This document shows, in pieces, positions 16,097-24,648 of a DNA stretch of 64,000 nucleotides. Both the position numbers and the translations under genes were made by a program. A model generated the notes under the pieces. It was not told the origin of the DNA and made no database searches. It worked only from the letters and a program-made list of their open reading frames with translations. The DNA is from Siccirubricoccus soli. Its GTDB lineage: Bacteria > Pseudomonadota > Alphaproteobacteria > Acetobacterales > Acetobacteraceae. How positions within the stretch are numbered: the first letter of the stretch is position 1; every line of letters begins with the position of its first letter. The stretch is taken from assembly GCF_024178315.1 (NCBI RefSeq), contig NZ_JAMZIK010000076.1, positions 1 through 64,000 on the forward strand, written 5' to 3'.

Positions 16097-17665
16097 CTAC
16101 TGCTGCGCCCAGAGGGTACGGAGCTCGCCGCCCGAGCCGACCGGGGAGAAGTTCCAGCCCTGCACCCGGCGGGAGACGCCGCGGAGATTGACCGTGTTGT
16201 ACACCCAGATATCCGGGCTGTCCGCCACCACCAGCCGCGTCGCCTCCTGGTACAGCTTCTCGCGCTCCGCCTGATCCAGGCTGGTGCGGGCGCGGGTCAG
16301 CAGCTCATCGACGCGCGGGTTGCGGTACCAGCTGGACGCCTTCCAGGTGCCGTGGAAGCGGCTGTCATACATCTGGCCGATCCAATTCTCCGGGTCGATG
16401 AAATAGGCGCTGACCCAGTGGATCCAGCTATCCGGCGTCGTCTCGGGCCGGGAGGTGGAGGCGGTGATGTTCGCCCAGGTGTTCGGCACGATCTTCAGGT
16501 TGATGCCGAGCCGCCTCAGATCGGCCTGGAACATCTGCGCCGCCTGGGTGGTCTGCTCCAGCTCGGTCTGCAGGTGGATCTCGATCTCCCGGTTCAGCGG
16601 CGCGCCCGCAGCGCGGGCCCGGTCGCAATGCTCCTTCGCCTTGGCGAGGTCGAAGGCATAGGGCGCGAGATCCGGCGGGTTGCCCCAGAGGCTGTTCGGG
16701 TTGGGGCCCGCATTCCGGATGACGAAGCCGCGCAGGATGATGTTGTTGAAGCCTTCGTAGTTGAAGGCATGGGCGAAGCAGAGCCGGGCATCGAGGTTGT
16801 CGAAGGGCGGCTTGCGGTTGTTCATGCGGATGATGAAGACCCGCATGGATTCGTCCTTCTGGACGCGCGTGCGGTTGTTCCGCTCCACCCGCTCCACCTG
16901 GTCGGTCGGCAGGTAGCTGTCGCTGGCGTCGATCTCGCCGCGCTGCAGCGCCAGAACACGTGTGCTGGTCTCGAGGATCGGGCGCGCACGCACCTGGTCG
17001 AAGGGGTTGCGGTTGTGCGACCAGCCGAGGAAGTGGTCGCGGAAGCGGTTGAAATCCAGCGAGGTGCGCGCCCGGTAGGTGTCCGGGTCCACCATATAGG
17101 CGCCGGAGCCGGCATCATGCGCCGCCAGCCAGGTGGCGCCCCAGTCGTCGTTCACCGTGTTCGCCTGCACCAGCTTGCTGTTCACGATGGCGACCAGCGG
17201 CATGGCGGAAAGGAAGGGCGCATAGGGCTGGCTGAGCACGAAGCGCACCTTGTTCGGCGCCGGCGCCGTCACGTTCTCGGCCTTCAGCACCGGGCTGAAG
17301 GCGGCGGCCGGGGCGCGGTTCATCGCCAGCAGACGGCGGAAGGAATAGACCACATCCTCCGCGGTCATCACCGTGCCGTCATGGAATTTCACTCCATCGC
17401 GCAGGGTGAATTCCCAGGTGAGACCATCCTCGCTGGTGGTGGTGCCGGTGGCGAGCCAGGGCTCGAGCCGCGGCGGATTGCCCTGGTAGCGGTAGAGCCC
17501 GTCATAGGCGTTCAGCAGAATGAACTGGCTCGGCACGTCGAAGATGGCGTGCGGGTCGAGCGTCGCGGCCAGGCTGTCGCCCCAGACCATGGGCCGCGGG
17601 GCCTCTGCCTGCGCTGCGGGCACGGCGAGGAGCAGGGCGGTCAGCAGCAGGGCAAGGCGGCGCAT
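16097..17665 (-). CDS. ABC importer substrate-binding protein, peptide/nickel family (SBP_bac_5)
   Basis: A 522-residue periplasmic binding protein of the oligopeptide cluster. The first 20 residues form a Sec signal peptide (MRRLALLLTALLLAVPAAQA, cleavage after AQA). The family pattern follows: GDSLAATLDPHAIF, LEPWLATGTTTSEDGLTWEFTLRDGVKFHDGT, and MTAEDVVYSFRRLL. It should capture the substrate for the adjoining permeases and ATPases. I chose the ATG at 17665 because it places the signal peptide at the N-terminus; the open extension to 17770 has no such feature. It is the first gene of a seven-gene minus-strand unit ending in hyuA, so a promoter is expected in the 180-nt divergent spacer before the oxygenase gene. 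Confidence 0.9.
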   Translation of the reverse strand: MRRLALLLTALLLAVPAAQAEAPRPMVWGDSLAATLDPHAIFDVPSQFILLNAYDGLYRYQGNPPRLEPWLATGTTTSEDGLTWEFTLRDGVKFHDGTVMTAEDVVYSFRRLLAMNRAPAAAFSPVLKAENVTAPAPNKVRFVLSQPYAPFLSAMPLVAIVNSKLVQANTVNDDWGATWLAAHDAGSGAYMVDPDTYRARTSLDFNRFRDHFLGWSHNRNPFDQVRARPILETSTRVLALQRGEIDASDSYLPTDQVERVERNNRTRVQKDESMRVFIIRMNNRKPPFDNLDARLCFAHAFNYEGFNNIILRGFVIRNAGPNPNSLWGNPPDLAPYAFDLAKAKEHCDRARAAGAPLNREIEIHLQTELEQTTQAAQMFQADLRRLGINLKIVPNTWANITASTSRPETTPDSWIHWVSAYFIDPENWIGQMYDSRFHGTWKASSWYRNPRVDELLTRARTSLDQAEREKLYQEATRLVVADSPDIWVYNTVNLRGVSRRVQGWNFSPVGSGGELRTLWAQQ

Positions 17666-17845
17666 CGCGGGTCTCCGGCAGAACCGGCGTGAGTGAAGGC
17701 CAGGGGCACCCCCTGGGCAAGGGGGCAAAGCGCACATCGCCAGGACAATGCACCGCTTTCTGCCCAGCACGGCAGCAGCCTCCGCCGGCTTGCCCGCTTG
17801 GCGCGCATGGTCCTAGGGTTGAGGCGACAGCGCAGGAGGCTTGCC

Positions 17846-18844
17846 ATGCCCGCCACCATTCCCATCCTCGACCTCGGGCCGCTGCTGGAAGGCCGCCCCG
17901 GCGCCCTGGAAGCGCTGGGAGCCGAGCTGCGCCGCGCCTTCACCGAGGTGGGCTTCTACTTCGTCCGCAACCACGGCGTGCCCCAGCCATTGATCGACGC
18001 CGCCTTCGATGCCGCCGCGCGCTACCATGCGCAGCCGCTCGAGGCGAAGCTCGCCATGCCGTTCAACGAGCACAACCAGGGCTACCTGCCGATGCGCGGC
18101 AACACCACGCGCATGAATGCGGTGGACGGCATCAAGAAGCCCAACATGAACGAGGCGGTGTTCTTCAAGCGCGAGCTGCCGCTGGACCATCCGGACGTGC
18201 TGGCCGGCAAGCGCTTCCGCGCGGTGAACCAGTGGCCGGCGAACCTGCCCGGCTTCCGCGAGACGGCGCTGGAATACGCCGGGGCGATGGAGAAGCTCGG
18301 CAAGACGCTGGTGCCGATCTACGCCGCTGCGCTCGGCCTGCCGCATGACTGGTTCGACGACAAGTTCCGCGAGCCGATGTTCACCCTGCGCATGACCCAC
18401 TACCCGCAGCAGGAGCCGACCTCGGCCGAGGATGAATGGGGCCTGGCGCCGCATGCCGATACCAGCTTCATGACCATCCTGGCGCAGAACAAGGTGCCGG
18501 GCCTGTCCATCCGCCTGCCGGACGGCACCTGGATCGACGCCCCGGCGCTGGAGGGCTGCTTCCTGGTGAATGGCGGCATGATGCTGCGGCGCTGGACCAA
18601 CCAGCTCTTCCTCGCCACGCCGCATCGCGTGACCAACCGCAGCGGGCAGGAACGCTACGCCATCCCCTTCTTCATGGATTGCTCCTACGACGCGGTGATG
18701 GCGCCGATCCCGACCTGCGTCAGCAAGACGAACCCGGCGCGGTTCCAGCCCTTCACCTACCTGGATTTCATGAGCGAGTATTCCGGGGCGAATTACGGGG
18801 AACGGGGCCGCTCCGCCGCCGGGGTGGAATTGCAGGGGGCCTGA
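17846..18844 (+). CDS. Isopenicillin N synthase family 2-oxoglutarate/Fe(II) oxygenase
   Basis: A 332-residue non-heme iron oxygenase. The N-terminal DIOX_N region (ATIPILDLGPLLEGRPG, EVGFYFVRNHGVP) and the C-terminal 2OG-Fe(II) domain match the isopenicillin N synthase family. Iron ligands are visible as HADTSFMTI (His and Asp of HxD, near residues 204-206) and the distal His in ATPHRVTNRSGQERYAI, where the Arg would bind 2-oxoglutarate. Related enzymes include ethylene-forming and flavonol synthases, but the substrate here is unknown. The ATG at 17846 has a strong AGGAGG at 17834-17839. It is divergent from the binding-protein gene and followed by a Bug receptor gene in the same direction. 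Confidence 0.87.
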   Translation: MPATIPILDLGPLLEGRPGALEALGAELRRAFTEVGFYFVRNHGVPQPLIDAAFDAAARYHAQPLEAKLAMPFNEHNQGYLPMRGNTTRMNAVDGIKKPNMNEAVFFKRELPLDHPDVLAGKRFRAVNQWPANLPGFRETALEYAGAMEKLGKTLVPIYAAALGLPHDWFDDKFREPMFTLRMTHYPQQEPTSAEDEWGLAPHADTSFMTILAQNKVPGLSIRLPDGTWIDAPALEGCFLVNGGMMLRRWTNQLFLATPHRVTNRSGQERYAIPFFMDCSYDAVMAPIPTCVSKTNPARFQPFTYLDFMSEYSGANYGERGRSAAGVELQGA

Positions 18845-18891
18845 GCCCCCGCGTTTTCCCTCTTTTCATTCCGGCCGGCGCATTGCCTACT

Positions 18892-18906
18892 TCCCGAAAA
18901 TCGGGA
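18892..18906 (+). promoter_or_regulatory. Short hairpin overlapping a ribosome binding site
   Basis: TCCCGA (18892-18897) pairs with TCGGGA (18901-18906) across AAA. The right arm overlaps the GGGAGGA ribosome site of the Bug receptor gene that starts at 18918, so folding could hide the site. Whether this is used for control is unknown. Confidence 0.4.
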
Positions 18907-18917
18907 GGACTCACGTC

Positions 18918-19925
18918 ATGCGCCGCCGTAGCCTGCTTTCCGGCCTTGCACTTGCGCCGTCGCTAGCCGCCCCTTGGATTGCCCCTGGGGCAGCGCGGGC
19001 GCAGAATTTCGCCGAGCGGCCGGTCACCCTGGTCACCGGCTATTCGCCGGGCGGTTCCACCGACATCGCCGCGCGCCTCCTGGCGGACCGGATGGCGGCG
19101 CATCTCGGCGCCGGCACCCGCATCGTCGTGGAGAACCGACCGGGCGCCTCCGGCGCGGTTTGCAGCGAATGGCTGAAACGCCAGCCGGCGGATGGCTTCA
19201 CCTTCATGGTGGCGGAAACCGGCTCCCACGCCATTGCCCCCAACGCCATCACCAATTGGAACCGCTACGACCCGGTGAACGACTTCACCCATCTGGGCAT
19301 CATCGGCGCGCCGCCCCTGGTGCTGGTGGTGAACAACCGCTTCGCCGCCAACAGCGCGGCGGAGGTGGTGGAAAGGCTGCGCAGCGCGCCACCGGAGAGC
19401 ATCACCTACGCCACCTCCGGCGTCGGCGGCGTGCTGCACCTGGCCAGCGAGATGCTGGCGCAAAGCCTGAAGACCCGCTTCGTCCATGTGCCCTATCGCA
19501 GCGGAGCGCAGATGATGCAGTCCATCCATACGGGGGAGGCGCAATTCGGCATCGCCGCCCTGGCCTCCGCCAACCAGATGATCAGGGACGGCATGGTACG
19601 CGGCATCGCCGTCACCGGCCGGCAGCGCTTCCCCACCTATCCGGACATGCCGACGCTGGTGGAGGCGGGCGTGCCGGGCTTCGAATTCGACACCTGGTTC
19701 ATCCTGGTGGGGCCGCCGAACATGCCCCTGCCGGCGGCCAGCGCCATCAACCGCGCGCTGGTGACCTCGCTGCACGAGGATGCGCTGCGGGACCGGCTGC
19801 TGGCAGCGGGGCACGACGCCTGGCGGGCGCCGAACGGGCTGGACGAGGCGCGGGGCTTCATGGTGCGGGAACAGGAGAAATACCGCGCGGTGGTGGCAAG
19901 GACGGGGGTTAGGCTGGAGGGGTGA
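18918..19925 (+). CDS. Bug family (TTT-type) periplasmic substrate-binding protein
   Basis: A 335-residue receptor. Residues 1-29 form an export signal starting MRRRSLLSGLALAPSLAAPW and ending GAARAQ; the early Arg pair is Tat-like but the twin-arginine motif is not strict. VTLVTGYSPGGSTDIAARLLADRM, VVENRPGASGAV and VPYRSGAQMMQSI are hallmarks of the Bug family (named from Bordetella uptake genes), receptors of tripartite tricarboxylate transporters that bind carboxylates, amino acids or small amides. No TctA or TctB membrane subunit lies in the window, as is usual for these expanded families. It has a GGGAGGA ribosome site partly inside a small hairpin, and follows the oxygenase gene by 73 nt, so co-transcription is possible. 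Confidence 0.92.
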   Translation: MRRRSLLSGLALAPSLAAPWIAPGAARAQNFAERPVTLVTGYSPGGSTDIAARLLADRMAAHLGAGTRIVVENRPGASGAVCSEWLKRQPADGFTFMVAETGSHAIAPNAITNWNRYDPVNDFTHLGIIGAPPLVLVVNNRFAANSAAEVVERLRSAPPESITYATSGVGGVLHLASEMLAQSLKTRFVHVPYRSGAQMMQSIHTGEAQFGIAALASANQMIRDGMVRGIAVTGRQRFPTYPDMPTLVEAGVPGFEFDTWFILVGPPNMPLPAASAINRALVTSLHEDALRDRLLAAGHDAWRAPNGLDEARGFMVREQEKYRAVVARTGVRLEG

Positions 19926-19927
19926 TC

Positions 19928-20006
19928 GGAGGGGTGCTGCCCCGCCCGGTTGGACACATTGGGTCCAGCCCCCGCCAGAGGCCGAAGGGCCTTTGAAAAC
20001 TTGAGT
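19928..20006 (+). repeat. Dual-hairpin intergenic element, degenerate copy
   Basis: The second stem is recognisable as CCAGAGGCC-GAAG-GGCCTTTGA (19975-19996), followed by AAACTTGAGT, with one end mismatch and one G-T pair. The first stem is partly lost (GGGGTGCTGCCCC) and an extra GGACACATTGGGTCC segment is inserted. It lies at a convergent gene end. Confidence 0.55.
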
Positions 20007-20038
20007 CTGGGCCTCGCGGGTGGAAGCGGGCGCCTCCG

Positions 20039-21307
20039 CTATGGCCGGAAGGCGGCGATCAGCTCGGCGCAGCGCGGCAGGCCATCAACGCCGCGCGCCA
20101 TCTCCCACATCGCCGTCCAGCGTGGGCCGAAGCCGGGCTCGACCATGCGGCGGAACTTCTCGCGCATCGCGGCTTCGGGCAGCGGGCGGTCGGGGTCGCC
20201 GGGGGTGCCGATGACGGTGCGCTCCCGCACCGTGCCATCCGCCAGGCGCAGCACCAGGGTGCAGACGCGCTCGGCCGGCTGGCGGGCGGTGTAGGCGGGC
20301 TCCTCGCGCACGCTCACCTTGGCCGCCAGGGCGCGGGTGGCGGGGTCGGCGATGGCCGCCTCGGCAAAGGCCTCCACCCAGGCATGGCCGTGCAGGATGC
20401 GCGTCGCCACGGTGAAGGGGATGCTGAAGCGGCCGGCGATGGGGGAGACCGGCGCGCGTTCCGCGAGCGTCGCGGCGGAGGCGAAGGTGGCGACCTCGAT
20501 CGCCGTCACCTGCGCGGGGTCCAGCGGCGCCTCCGCCAACAGCAGCTCGATGGCTTCCAGCGCCCCCTGAGTCTCGCGGCAGCAGGCACTGGTCTTGAGG
20601 AAAGCTTCCAGGATGAAGGGCCGGGTGGCGGCTTCCTCGTAGGCGGCCGCGTCGAACCCCTCGCCGATCACCTGGCCAAAGACCACGGGGATGCCGCCGG
20701 GCTCGCCGGTGACGCCGGCCTCCAGGAGATCCACCGCCAGCAGCCCGTTCTGCGCCGCCGCGCCGGCATAGATGTTGCGCACGGAGCCGCCGCGGAGGGA
20801 GGCGGTGACGCTGGTGGCGAGGCCGAGGCTCGCGGCAAGTTCCAGCGCCGCCTGAAGCCGTGCCGGCGGGTAGCCCCGCAGCGTCGCCACCGCCGCCGCG
20901 GCACCCACCACGCCCCAGGTGCCATGCGGATGCGCGGCCGGGCGCAAGCGCATGGCATGGCCGATGCGGGAGCCTGCGTGATAGCCGGCGATGATGGCGG
21001 AGAGCAGCGCCTCGCCGCTCGGGTTGCTGGCGGCGGCCTCGGCCAGGGCCGGGGCGATGGCGTGGATGGCGGGGTGGCCGCCGGCGGCGTAGTTGCCCTC
21101 ATCCAGCTCCACCGCCGTGCCGGCATGGCCGGTGAGGAAGGCGGCCATGGGCGGCGGCGCGGCGGCGGCGCAGCCCAGCAGCGGCACGCCGCCCGTCGCA
21201 TGCCGCGCGGTGATGGCGGCCACGCTCCTCTCGCGGTGGCCGGCGAGGATGGCGCCGAGCGTATCGGCCAGGATCAGGGCGGCGTGGTTGCGGAGGGTGT
21301 CGGGCAT
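20039..21307 (-). CDS. MmgE/PrpD family protein
   Basis: A 422-residue member of the MmgE/PrpD family, which contains 2-methylcitrate dehydratase, cis-aconitate decarboxylase and iminodisuccinate epimerase. Typical segments are LILADTLGAILAGH at the start, AFLTGHAGTAVELDEGN (family HxxDxDD-like region, here ELDEG), GTWGVVGAAAAVATL, and the ACCRETQGALEAI stretch in the middle. The C-terminal region includes RFSIPFTVATRI and RHAR-like basic residues. The N-terminus is about 20-30 residues shorter than usual whichever start is used; I chose 21307, with 21334 as the alternative. The substrate is likely a hydroxylated or unsaturated di- or tricarboxylate. It stands alone on the minus strand. Confidence 0.85.
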   Translation of the reverse strand: MPDTLRNHAALILADTLGAILAGHRERSVAAITARHATGGVPLLGCAAAAPPPMAAFLTGHAGTAVELDEGNYAAGGHPAIHAIAPALAEAAASNPSGEALLSAIIAGYHAGSRIGHAMRLRPAAHPHGTWGVVGAAAAVATLRGYPPARLQAALELAASLGLATSVTASLRGGSVRNIYAGAAAQNGLLAVDLLEAGVTGEPGGIPVVFGQVIGEGFDAAAYEEAATRPFILEAFLKTSACCRETQGALEAIELLLAEAPLDPAQVTAIEVATFASAATLAERAPVSPIAGRFSIPFTVATRILHGHAWVEAFAEAAIADPATRALAAKVSVREEPAYTARQPAERVCTLVLRLADGTVRERTVIGTPGDPDRPLPEAAMREKFRRMVEPGFGPRWTAMWEMARGVDGLPRCAELIAAFRP

Positions 21308-21375
21308 GGCGGGAGTGTGCCGGGGCCGGCGCATTGATGCCAGATCAGTGCAGCGGTCCGACCGTCGGGTGCCAG

Positions 21376-21446
21376 ACTCGTGGTTTCCAAAACCCCTCCG
21401 GCCTTTGGCGGGGAGAGGATGAGAGGGGCAGAGCCCCTCTCATCCT
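21376..21446 (-). repeat. Dual-hairpin intergenic element, inverted copy in a divergent promoter region
   Basis: Stem 1 is a perfect 13-bp pair, AGGATGAGAGGGG (21416-21428) with CCCCTCTCATCCT (21434-21446). Stem 2 is degenerate (near 21388-21409). Unlike most copies it lies between divergent genes, 13 nt before the ABC exporter ATG, so it would be in that gene's leader RNA. Confidence 0.65.
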
Positions 21447-21459
21447 GCTACCCTGCCGC

Positions 21460-23217
21460 ATGTCCCGCATCGCCTCCCTCGGCCTGTTGCTGCCTTACCT
21501 GCGTCCCTATCGTGGCCGGGTATGCCTTGCAGCCCTCGCCCTGCTGCTGTCCTCTGGCCTGGTCCTCTCGCTCGGCCAGGGCCTCCGCCACCTCATCGAT
21601 GCCGGTTTCGCCAATCGCAGCACCTCCGGGCTGGACGTCGCGGCGCTGGGCATGTTCGGCCTGGTGGCGGCGCTCGGCATCGCCACGGCGGGCCGCTACT
21701 GGCTCGTCACCTGGCTCGGAGAGCGGGTCGCGGCCGATCTGCGCCGGCAGGTCTTCGACCATCTGCTTCGCCTCTCCCCCGCCTGGTTCGAGACGGCCCG
21801 GACCGGCGACATCCTCTCCCGCCTCTCCGCCGATGTGGCGCTGCTGCAGACGCTGATCGGCTCCGCCGTGTCCCAGGGGTTGCGCAATGCGCTGATGGCG
21901 GCCGGCGCCTTCGCCATGCTGCTGGTCACCAGCCTGAAGCTGGCCGGCCTCGTGGCCATCGTCGTGCCGCTGGTGGTGCTGCCGCTGGTGACCTTCGGGC
22001 GGCGGGAGAAGCGGCTGAGCCGCGTGGCGCAGGAGCGGGTGGCCGATCTCGGCGTGGCGGCGGAGGAGGCGATCTATGGCCTCCGCACGGTGCAGGCCTT
22101 CACGCGGGAAGCGGCGGAGAGCGCCCGCTACGCCGCCCAGGCGGAAGCCTCCGTGGCCGCGGCGCAGCGGCGGATCGCCACGCGGTCGATGCAGGTGCTC
22201 GCCGTCATCCTGCTCGGCTTCGGGGCCATCACCTTCGCCCTCTGGGTCGGCGGGCGGGATGTGCTGGCGGGGCGGATGACGGGCGGGGAGCTTTCGGCTT
22301 TCGTCCTCTACGCCGTGCTGATGGCCAGCGCCGGGGCGCAGATCAGCGAGGTCTGGGGCGAGGTGCAGCGCGCCGCCGGGGCGGCGGAGCGGCTGGTGGA
22401 ACTGCTGGAGGTGCCGCCCGCCATCACCGCGCCCGCCCACCCTGCCCTGCTGCCGAGCCCGACGCGCGGCCGCATCGCCTTCGAGGACGTCTCCTTCCGC
22501 TACCCCTCTCGGCCGGAGCACTCGGCGCTGGATCGCATCTCCTTCACCATCGAACCGGGCGAGCATGTGGCGCTGGTCGGCCCCTCGGGCGCCGGCAAGA
22601 CCACGGTGCTGCAATTGCTGCTGCGCTTCTACGACCCGCAGGCGGGGCGCATCATGCTGGATGGCGTGGACATCACCCGGGTCGATCCCGCCGCCCTGCG
22701 GTCCCGGCTCGGGCTGGTCTCGCAGGAGCCGGTGATCTTCTCCGCCAGCGCTGCGGACAATATCCGATTCGGCCGGCAGGAGGCGACGGAAGCCGAGGTC
22801 GTGGCAGCCGCGCAGGCGGCCGCGGCGGACGGCTTCCTGCGGGCCCTGCCGCAGGGCTATGCCAGCTTCCTCGGCACCAAGGGGGTGATGCTCTCCGGCG
22901 GGCAGCGGCAGCGCCTGGCCATCGCCCGCGCCATTTTGCGCGACCCGGCCGTGCTGCTGCTGGACGAGGCGACGAGCGCCCTGGATGCCGAGAGCGAGCA
23001 GGCGGTGCAGCAGGCGCTGGAAGGGCTGGCACGGGGCCGCACCACGCTGGTGGTGGCGCACCGCCTGGCAACGGTTCGCCGCGCTGACCGCATTCTGGTG
23101 CTGGAGGGCGGGCGCATCGCGGAGAGCGGCACGCATGGGGCGCTGGTGCGGCAGGGCGGGCTCTATGCGCGGCTGGCGGCGCTGCAATTCGGCATGGCGC
23201 CCGCCCCCGGCGCGTGA
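21460..23217 (+). CDS. ABC transporter, fused membrane and ATP-binding domains (MsbA/lipid-exporter type)
   Basis: A 585-residue half-transporter of the exporter class. Residues about 15-310 hold six membrane segments (ABC_membrane domain), with the coupling motifs FDHLLRLSPAWFETARTGDILSRLSAD and YGLRTVQAFTRE. The ATPase domain follows a linker at about 345: Walker A GPSGAGKTT near 373-381, Q-loop LVSQEPVIFSAS, signature LSGGQRQR near 477, Walker B VLLLDEATSALD near 496-507, and the H-loop VVAHRL. It would work as a homodimer to flip lipids or drugs across the inner membrane. The ATG at 21460 has no clear ribosome site because a hairpin fills the leader; the next gene starts 25 nt later, so an operon with the AroQ-like gene is possible. 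Confidence 0.92.
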   Translation: MSRIASLGLLLPYLRPYRGRVCLAALALLLSSGLVLSLGQGLRHLIDAGFANRSTSGLDVAALGMFGLVAALGIATAGRYWLVTWLGERVAADLRRQVFDHLLRLSPAWFETARTGDILSRLSADVALLQTLIGSAVSQGLRNALMAAGAFAMLLVTSLKLAGLVAIVVPLVVLPLVTFGRREKRLSRVAQERVADLGVAAEEAIYGLRTVQAFTREAAESARYAAQAEASVAAAQRRIATRSMQVLAVILLGFGAITFALWVGGRDVLAGRMTGGELSAFVLYAVLMASAGAQISEVWGEVQRAAGAAERLVELLEVPPAITAPAHPALLPSPTRGRIAFEDVSFRYPSRPEHSALDRISFTIEPGEHVALVGPSGAGKTTVLQLLLRFYDPQAGRIMLDGVDITRVDPAALRSRLGLVSQEPVIFSASAADNIRFGRQEATEAEVVAAAQAAAADGFLRALPQGYASFLGTKGVMLSGGQRQRLAIARAILRDPAVLLLDEATSALDAESEQAVQQALEGLARGRTTLVVAHRLATVRRADRILVLEGGRIAESGTHGALVRQGGLYARLAALQFGMAPAPGA

Positions 23218-23242
23218 AACCATGCGAGCGGGGGAGTGATCC

Positions 23243-23692
23243 ATGCCGACCGCCTATTTCCTCAACGGCCCGAATGCGAACATGTACGGGCTGGACGCCA
23301 GGGGCACCTACGGGACGGAAAGCTTCCCGGCGATCGAGGCCCGCTGCCTGGCGGCGGCCGAGCGCCATGGGCTGGAGCTGGAGTTTCGCCAGACCAATGA
23401 CGAAGGCCAGCTCATCGACTGGATCCAGGAAGCCCGCGAGCGCGCCGATGGGCTGCTGATCAACGCCGCCGGCCTGTCCTACACCTCGATCGCCGTGCTG
23501 GATGCGCTGCTGATGATCGAGGGCCCCGTGATCGAGGTGCATATGAGCAACATCCACCGCCGCGAGGCCTTCCGGCACAAGACCTTCACCAGCAAGGCGG
23601 CGACCGCCTCCATCTGCGGGCTCGGCCCGCTGGGCTATGAGCTGGCGATCGGCGCCATGGCGGACCTCATCGCCGCCGGGGTGTCGCGCTGA
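23243..23692 (+). CDS. AroQ-like (type II 3-dehydroquinate dehydratase family) protein with altered active site
   Basis: A 149-residue protein of the type II dehydroquinase fold. Conserved parts are FLNGPNANMYG, FRQTNDEGQLIDWI, EVHMSNIHRREAFRHKTFTS and ICGLGPLGYELA. Asn (NAAG), Asp (VLDA), His (EVH) and Arg (AFRH) of the active site are kept. By gap-free comparison with the family, the flexible-loop catalytic Arg is replaced by Asp (GLDARGTYG in place of GRRE...YG), although an Arg lies two residues later and the Tyr is kept. The usual THTS reads SYTS, so another His is a Tyr. It may be a paralogue with a different substrate, not the shikimate enzyme. Its TGA overlaps the ATG of the GhrA-like gene (TGATG), which argues for a shared pathway. 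Confidence 0.8.
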   Translation: MPTAYFLNGPNANMYGLDARGTYGTESFPAIEARCLAAAERHGLELEFRQTNDEGQLIDWIQEARERADGLLINAAGLSYTSIAVLDALLMIEGPVIEVHMSNIHRREAFRHKTFTSKAATASICGLGPLGYELAIGAMADLIAAGVSR

Positions 23693-24612
23693 TGGTGGCC
23701 GTCGGCTTCTTCAGCGAGGTGGACGATCCGGAGGATTGGCACCGCGCTCTCCGCGCCGCCCTGCCGGAGGCGGAGTTCCGCGTGGCGCCGGAGCTCGGCG
23801 ACCCAGCGGAGATCGAGGCGGCGCTGGTCTGGAAGCCGCCGGCCGACTTCTTCGCGCCGATGCGCAGGCTGAAGCTGGTGGTCAACCTGGGCGCCGGGGT
23901 GGATAGCCTGGTGGGGCGGGACGATCTGCCGCCCGTGCCCATCGCCCGGCTGAACGACCCCGGCATGGTGCAGCTGATGACCAGCTACGTGGTCTTCGCC
24001 GTCACCCGCTATGCCCGGGACATCCACCATTTCGAGCGGGCGCAGCGGCGCGGCGTGTGGGAGTACCGCCACCCGCGGGCGTTGGACCGGATCAAGGTGG
24101 GCGTGCTGGGGCTCGGGGAGTTGGGCGGGCCGGCGGCGGCGGCGCTGGCGGGCATGGGCTATAGCGTCACCGGCTGGTCCCGCAGCCCGAAGCATATCCC
24201 GGGCGTGCGCTGGGAGGGCTCGCTGGACGCGGTGCTGGCGGAGAGCGAGATCCTGGTGGCGCTGGTGCCGTTGACGCCGGAGACGCGCGGGCTGATCGGC
24301 GCGCGGGAACTTGGCCTGCTGCCGCGGGGCGCCAAGCTGGTGAATGCCTGCCGCGGGCCGGTGGTGGATGAGGCGGCGCTGCTGGTCGCGCTCAGCGACG
24401 GCACGCTGGAAGCGGCGACACTCGACGTCTTCAACCAGGAGCCACTGCCGGAGGGGCACCCGCTGTGGCGGATGGAGAATGTGCTCATCACCCCGCACCT
24501 CGCCAGCATCACCGTGCCGGAGAGCGCGGCGCGCGACGTGGCGGAGAGCATCCGCCGCGTCCTCCGCGGCGAGAAGCCGCTGCATCGGGTCGATCCGGGG
24601 CGCGGGTACTAA
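23692..24612 (+). CDS. Glyoxylate/hydroxypyruvate reductase A-like 2-hydroxyacid dehydrogenase
   Basis: A 306-residue D-isomer-specific 2-hydroxyacid dehydrogenase of the GhrA branch. The NAD(P) motif GVLGLGELGGPAA is at about 138-150. The catalytic residues are in NACRGPVVDE (Arg), NQEPLPEGHPLW (Glu) and ITPHLAS (His). Typical GhrA segments near the N-terminus are LVVNLGAGVDSLVGRDDLP and RLNDPGMVQLMTSYV. The enzyme would reduce glyoxylate, hydroxypyruvate or another 2-oxoacid. It is translationally coupled to the AroQ-like gene, so its true substrate may be the product of that protein. A stem-loop follows directly after its stop codon. Confidence 0.88.
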   Translation: MVAVGFFSEVDDPEDWHRALRAALPEAEFRVAPELGDPAEIEAALVWKPPADFFAPMRRLKLVVNLGAGVDSLVGRDDLPPVPIARLNDPGMVQLMTSYVVFAVTRYARDIHHFERAQRRGVWEYRHPRALDRIKVGVLGLGELGGPAAAALAGMGYSVTGWSRSPKHIPGVRWEGSLDAVLAESEILVALVPLTPETRGLIGARELGLLPRGAKLVNACRGPVVDEAALLVALSDGTLEAATLDVFNQEPLPEGHPLWRMENVLITPHLASITVPESAARDVAESIRRVLRGEKPLHRVDPGRGY

Positions 24613-24616
24613 CGAT

Positions 24617-24648
24617 CCCCATGACACCGCTGGCGCGGCGTCATGGGG
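24617..24648 (+). terminator. Stem-loop after the GhrA-like gene
   Basis: CCCCATGAC (24617-24625) pairs with GTCATGGGG (24640-24648) around a 14-nt GC-rich loop, starting 4 nt after the stop codon. There is no U-run, so termination may be Rho-dependent; the location supports an mRNA 3' end. Confidence 0.55.

Noticed and set aside
15488-17692. Plus-strand frame of more than 700 codons opposite the permease and binding-protein genes
   Set aside because: It is antisense to two genes with clear family motifs, and its composition is low complexity.
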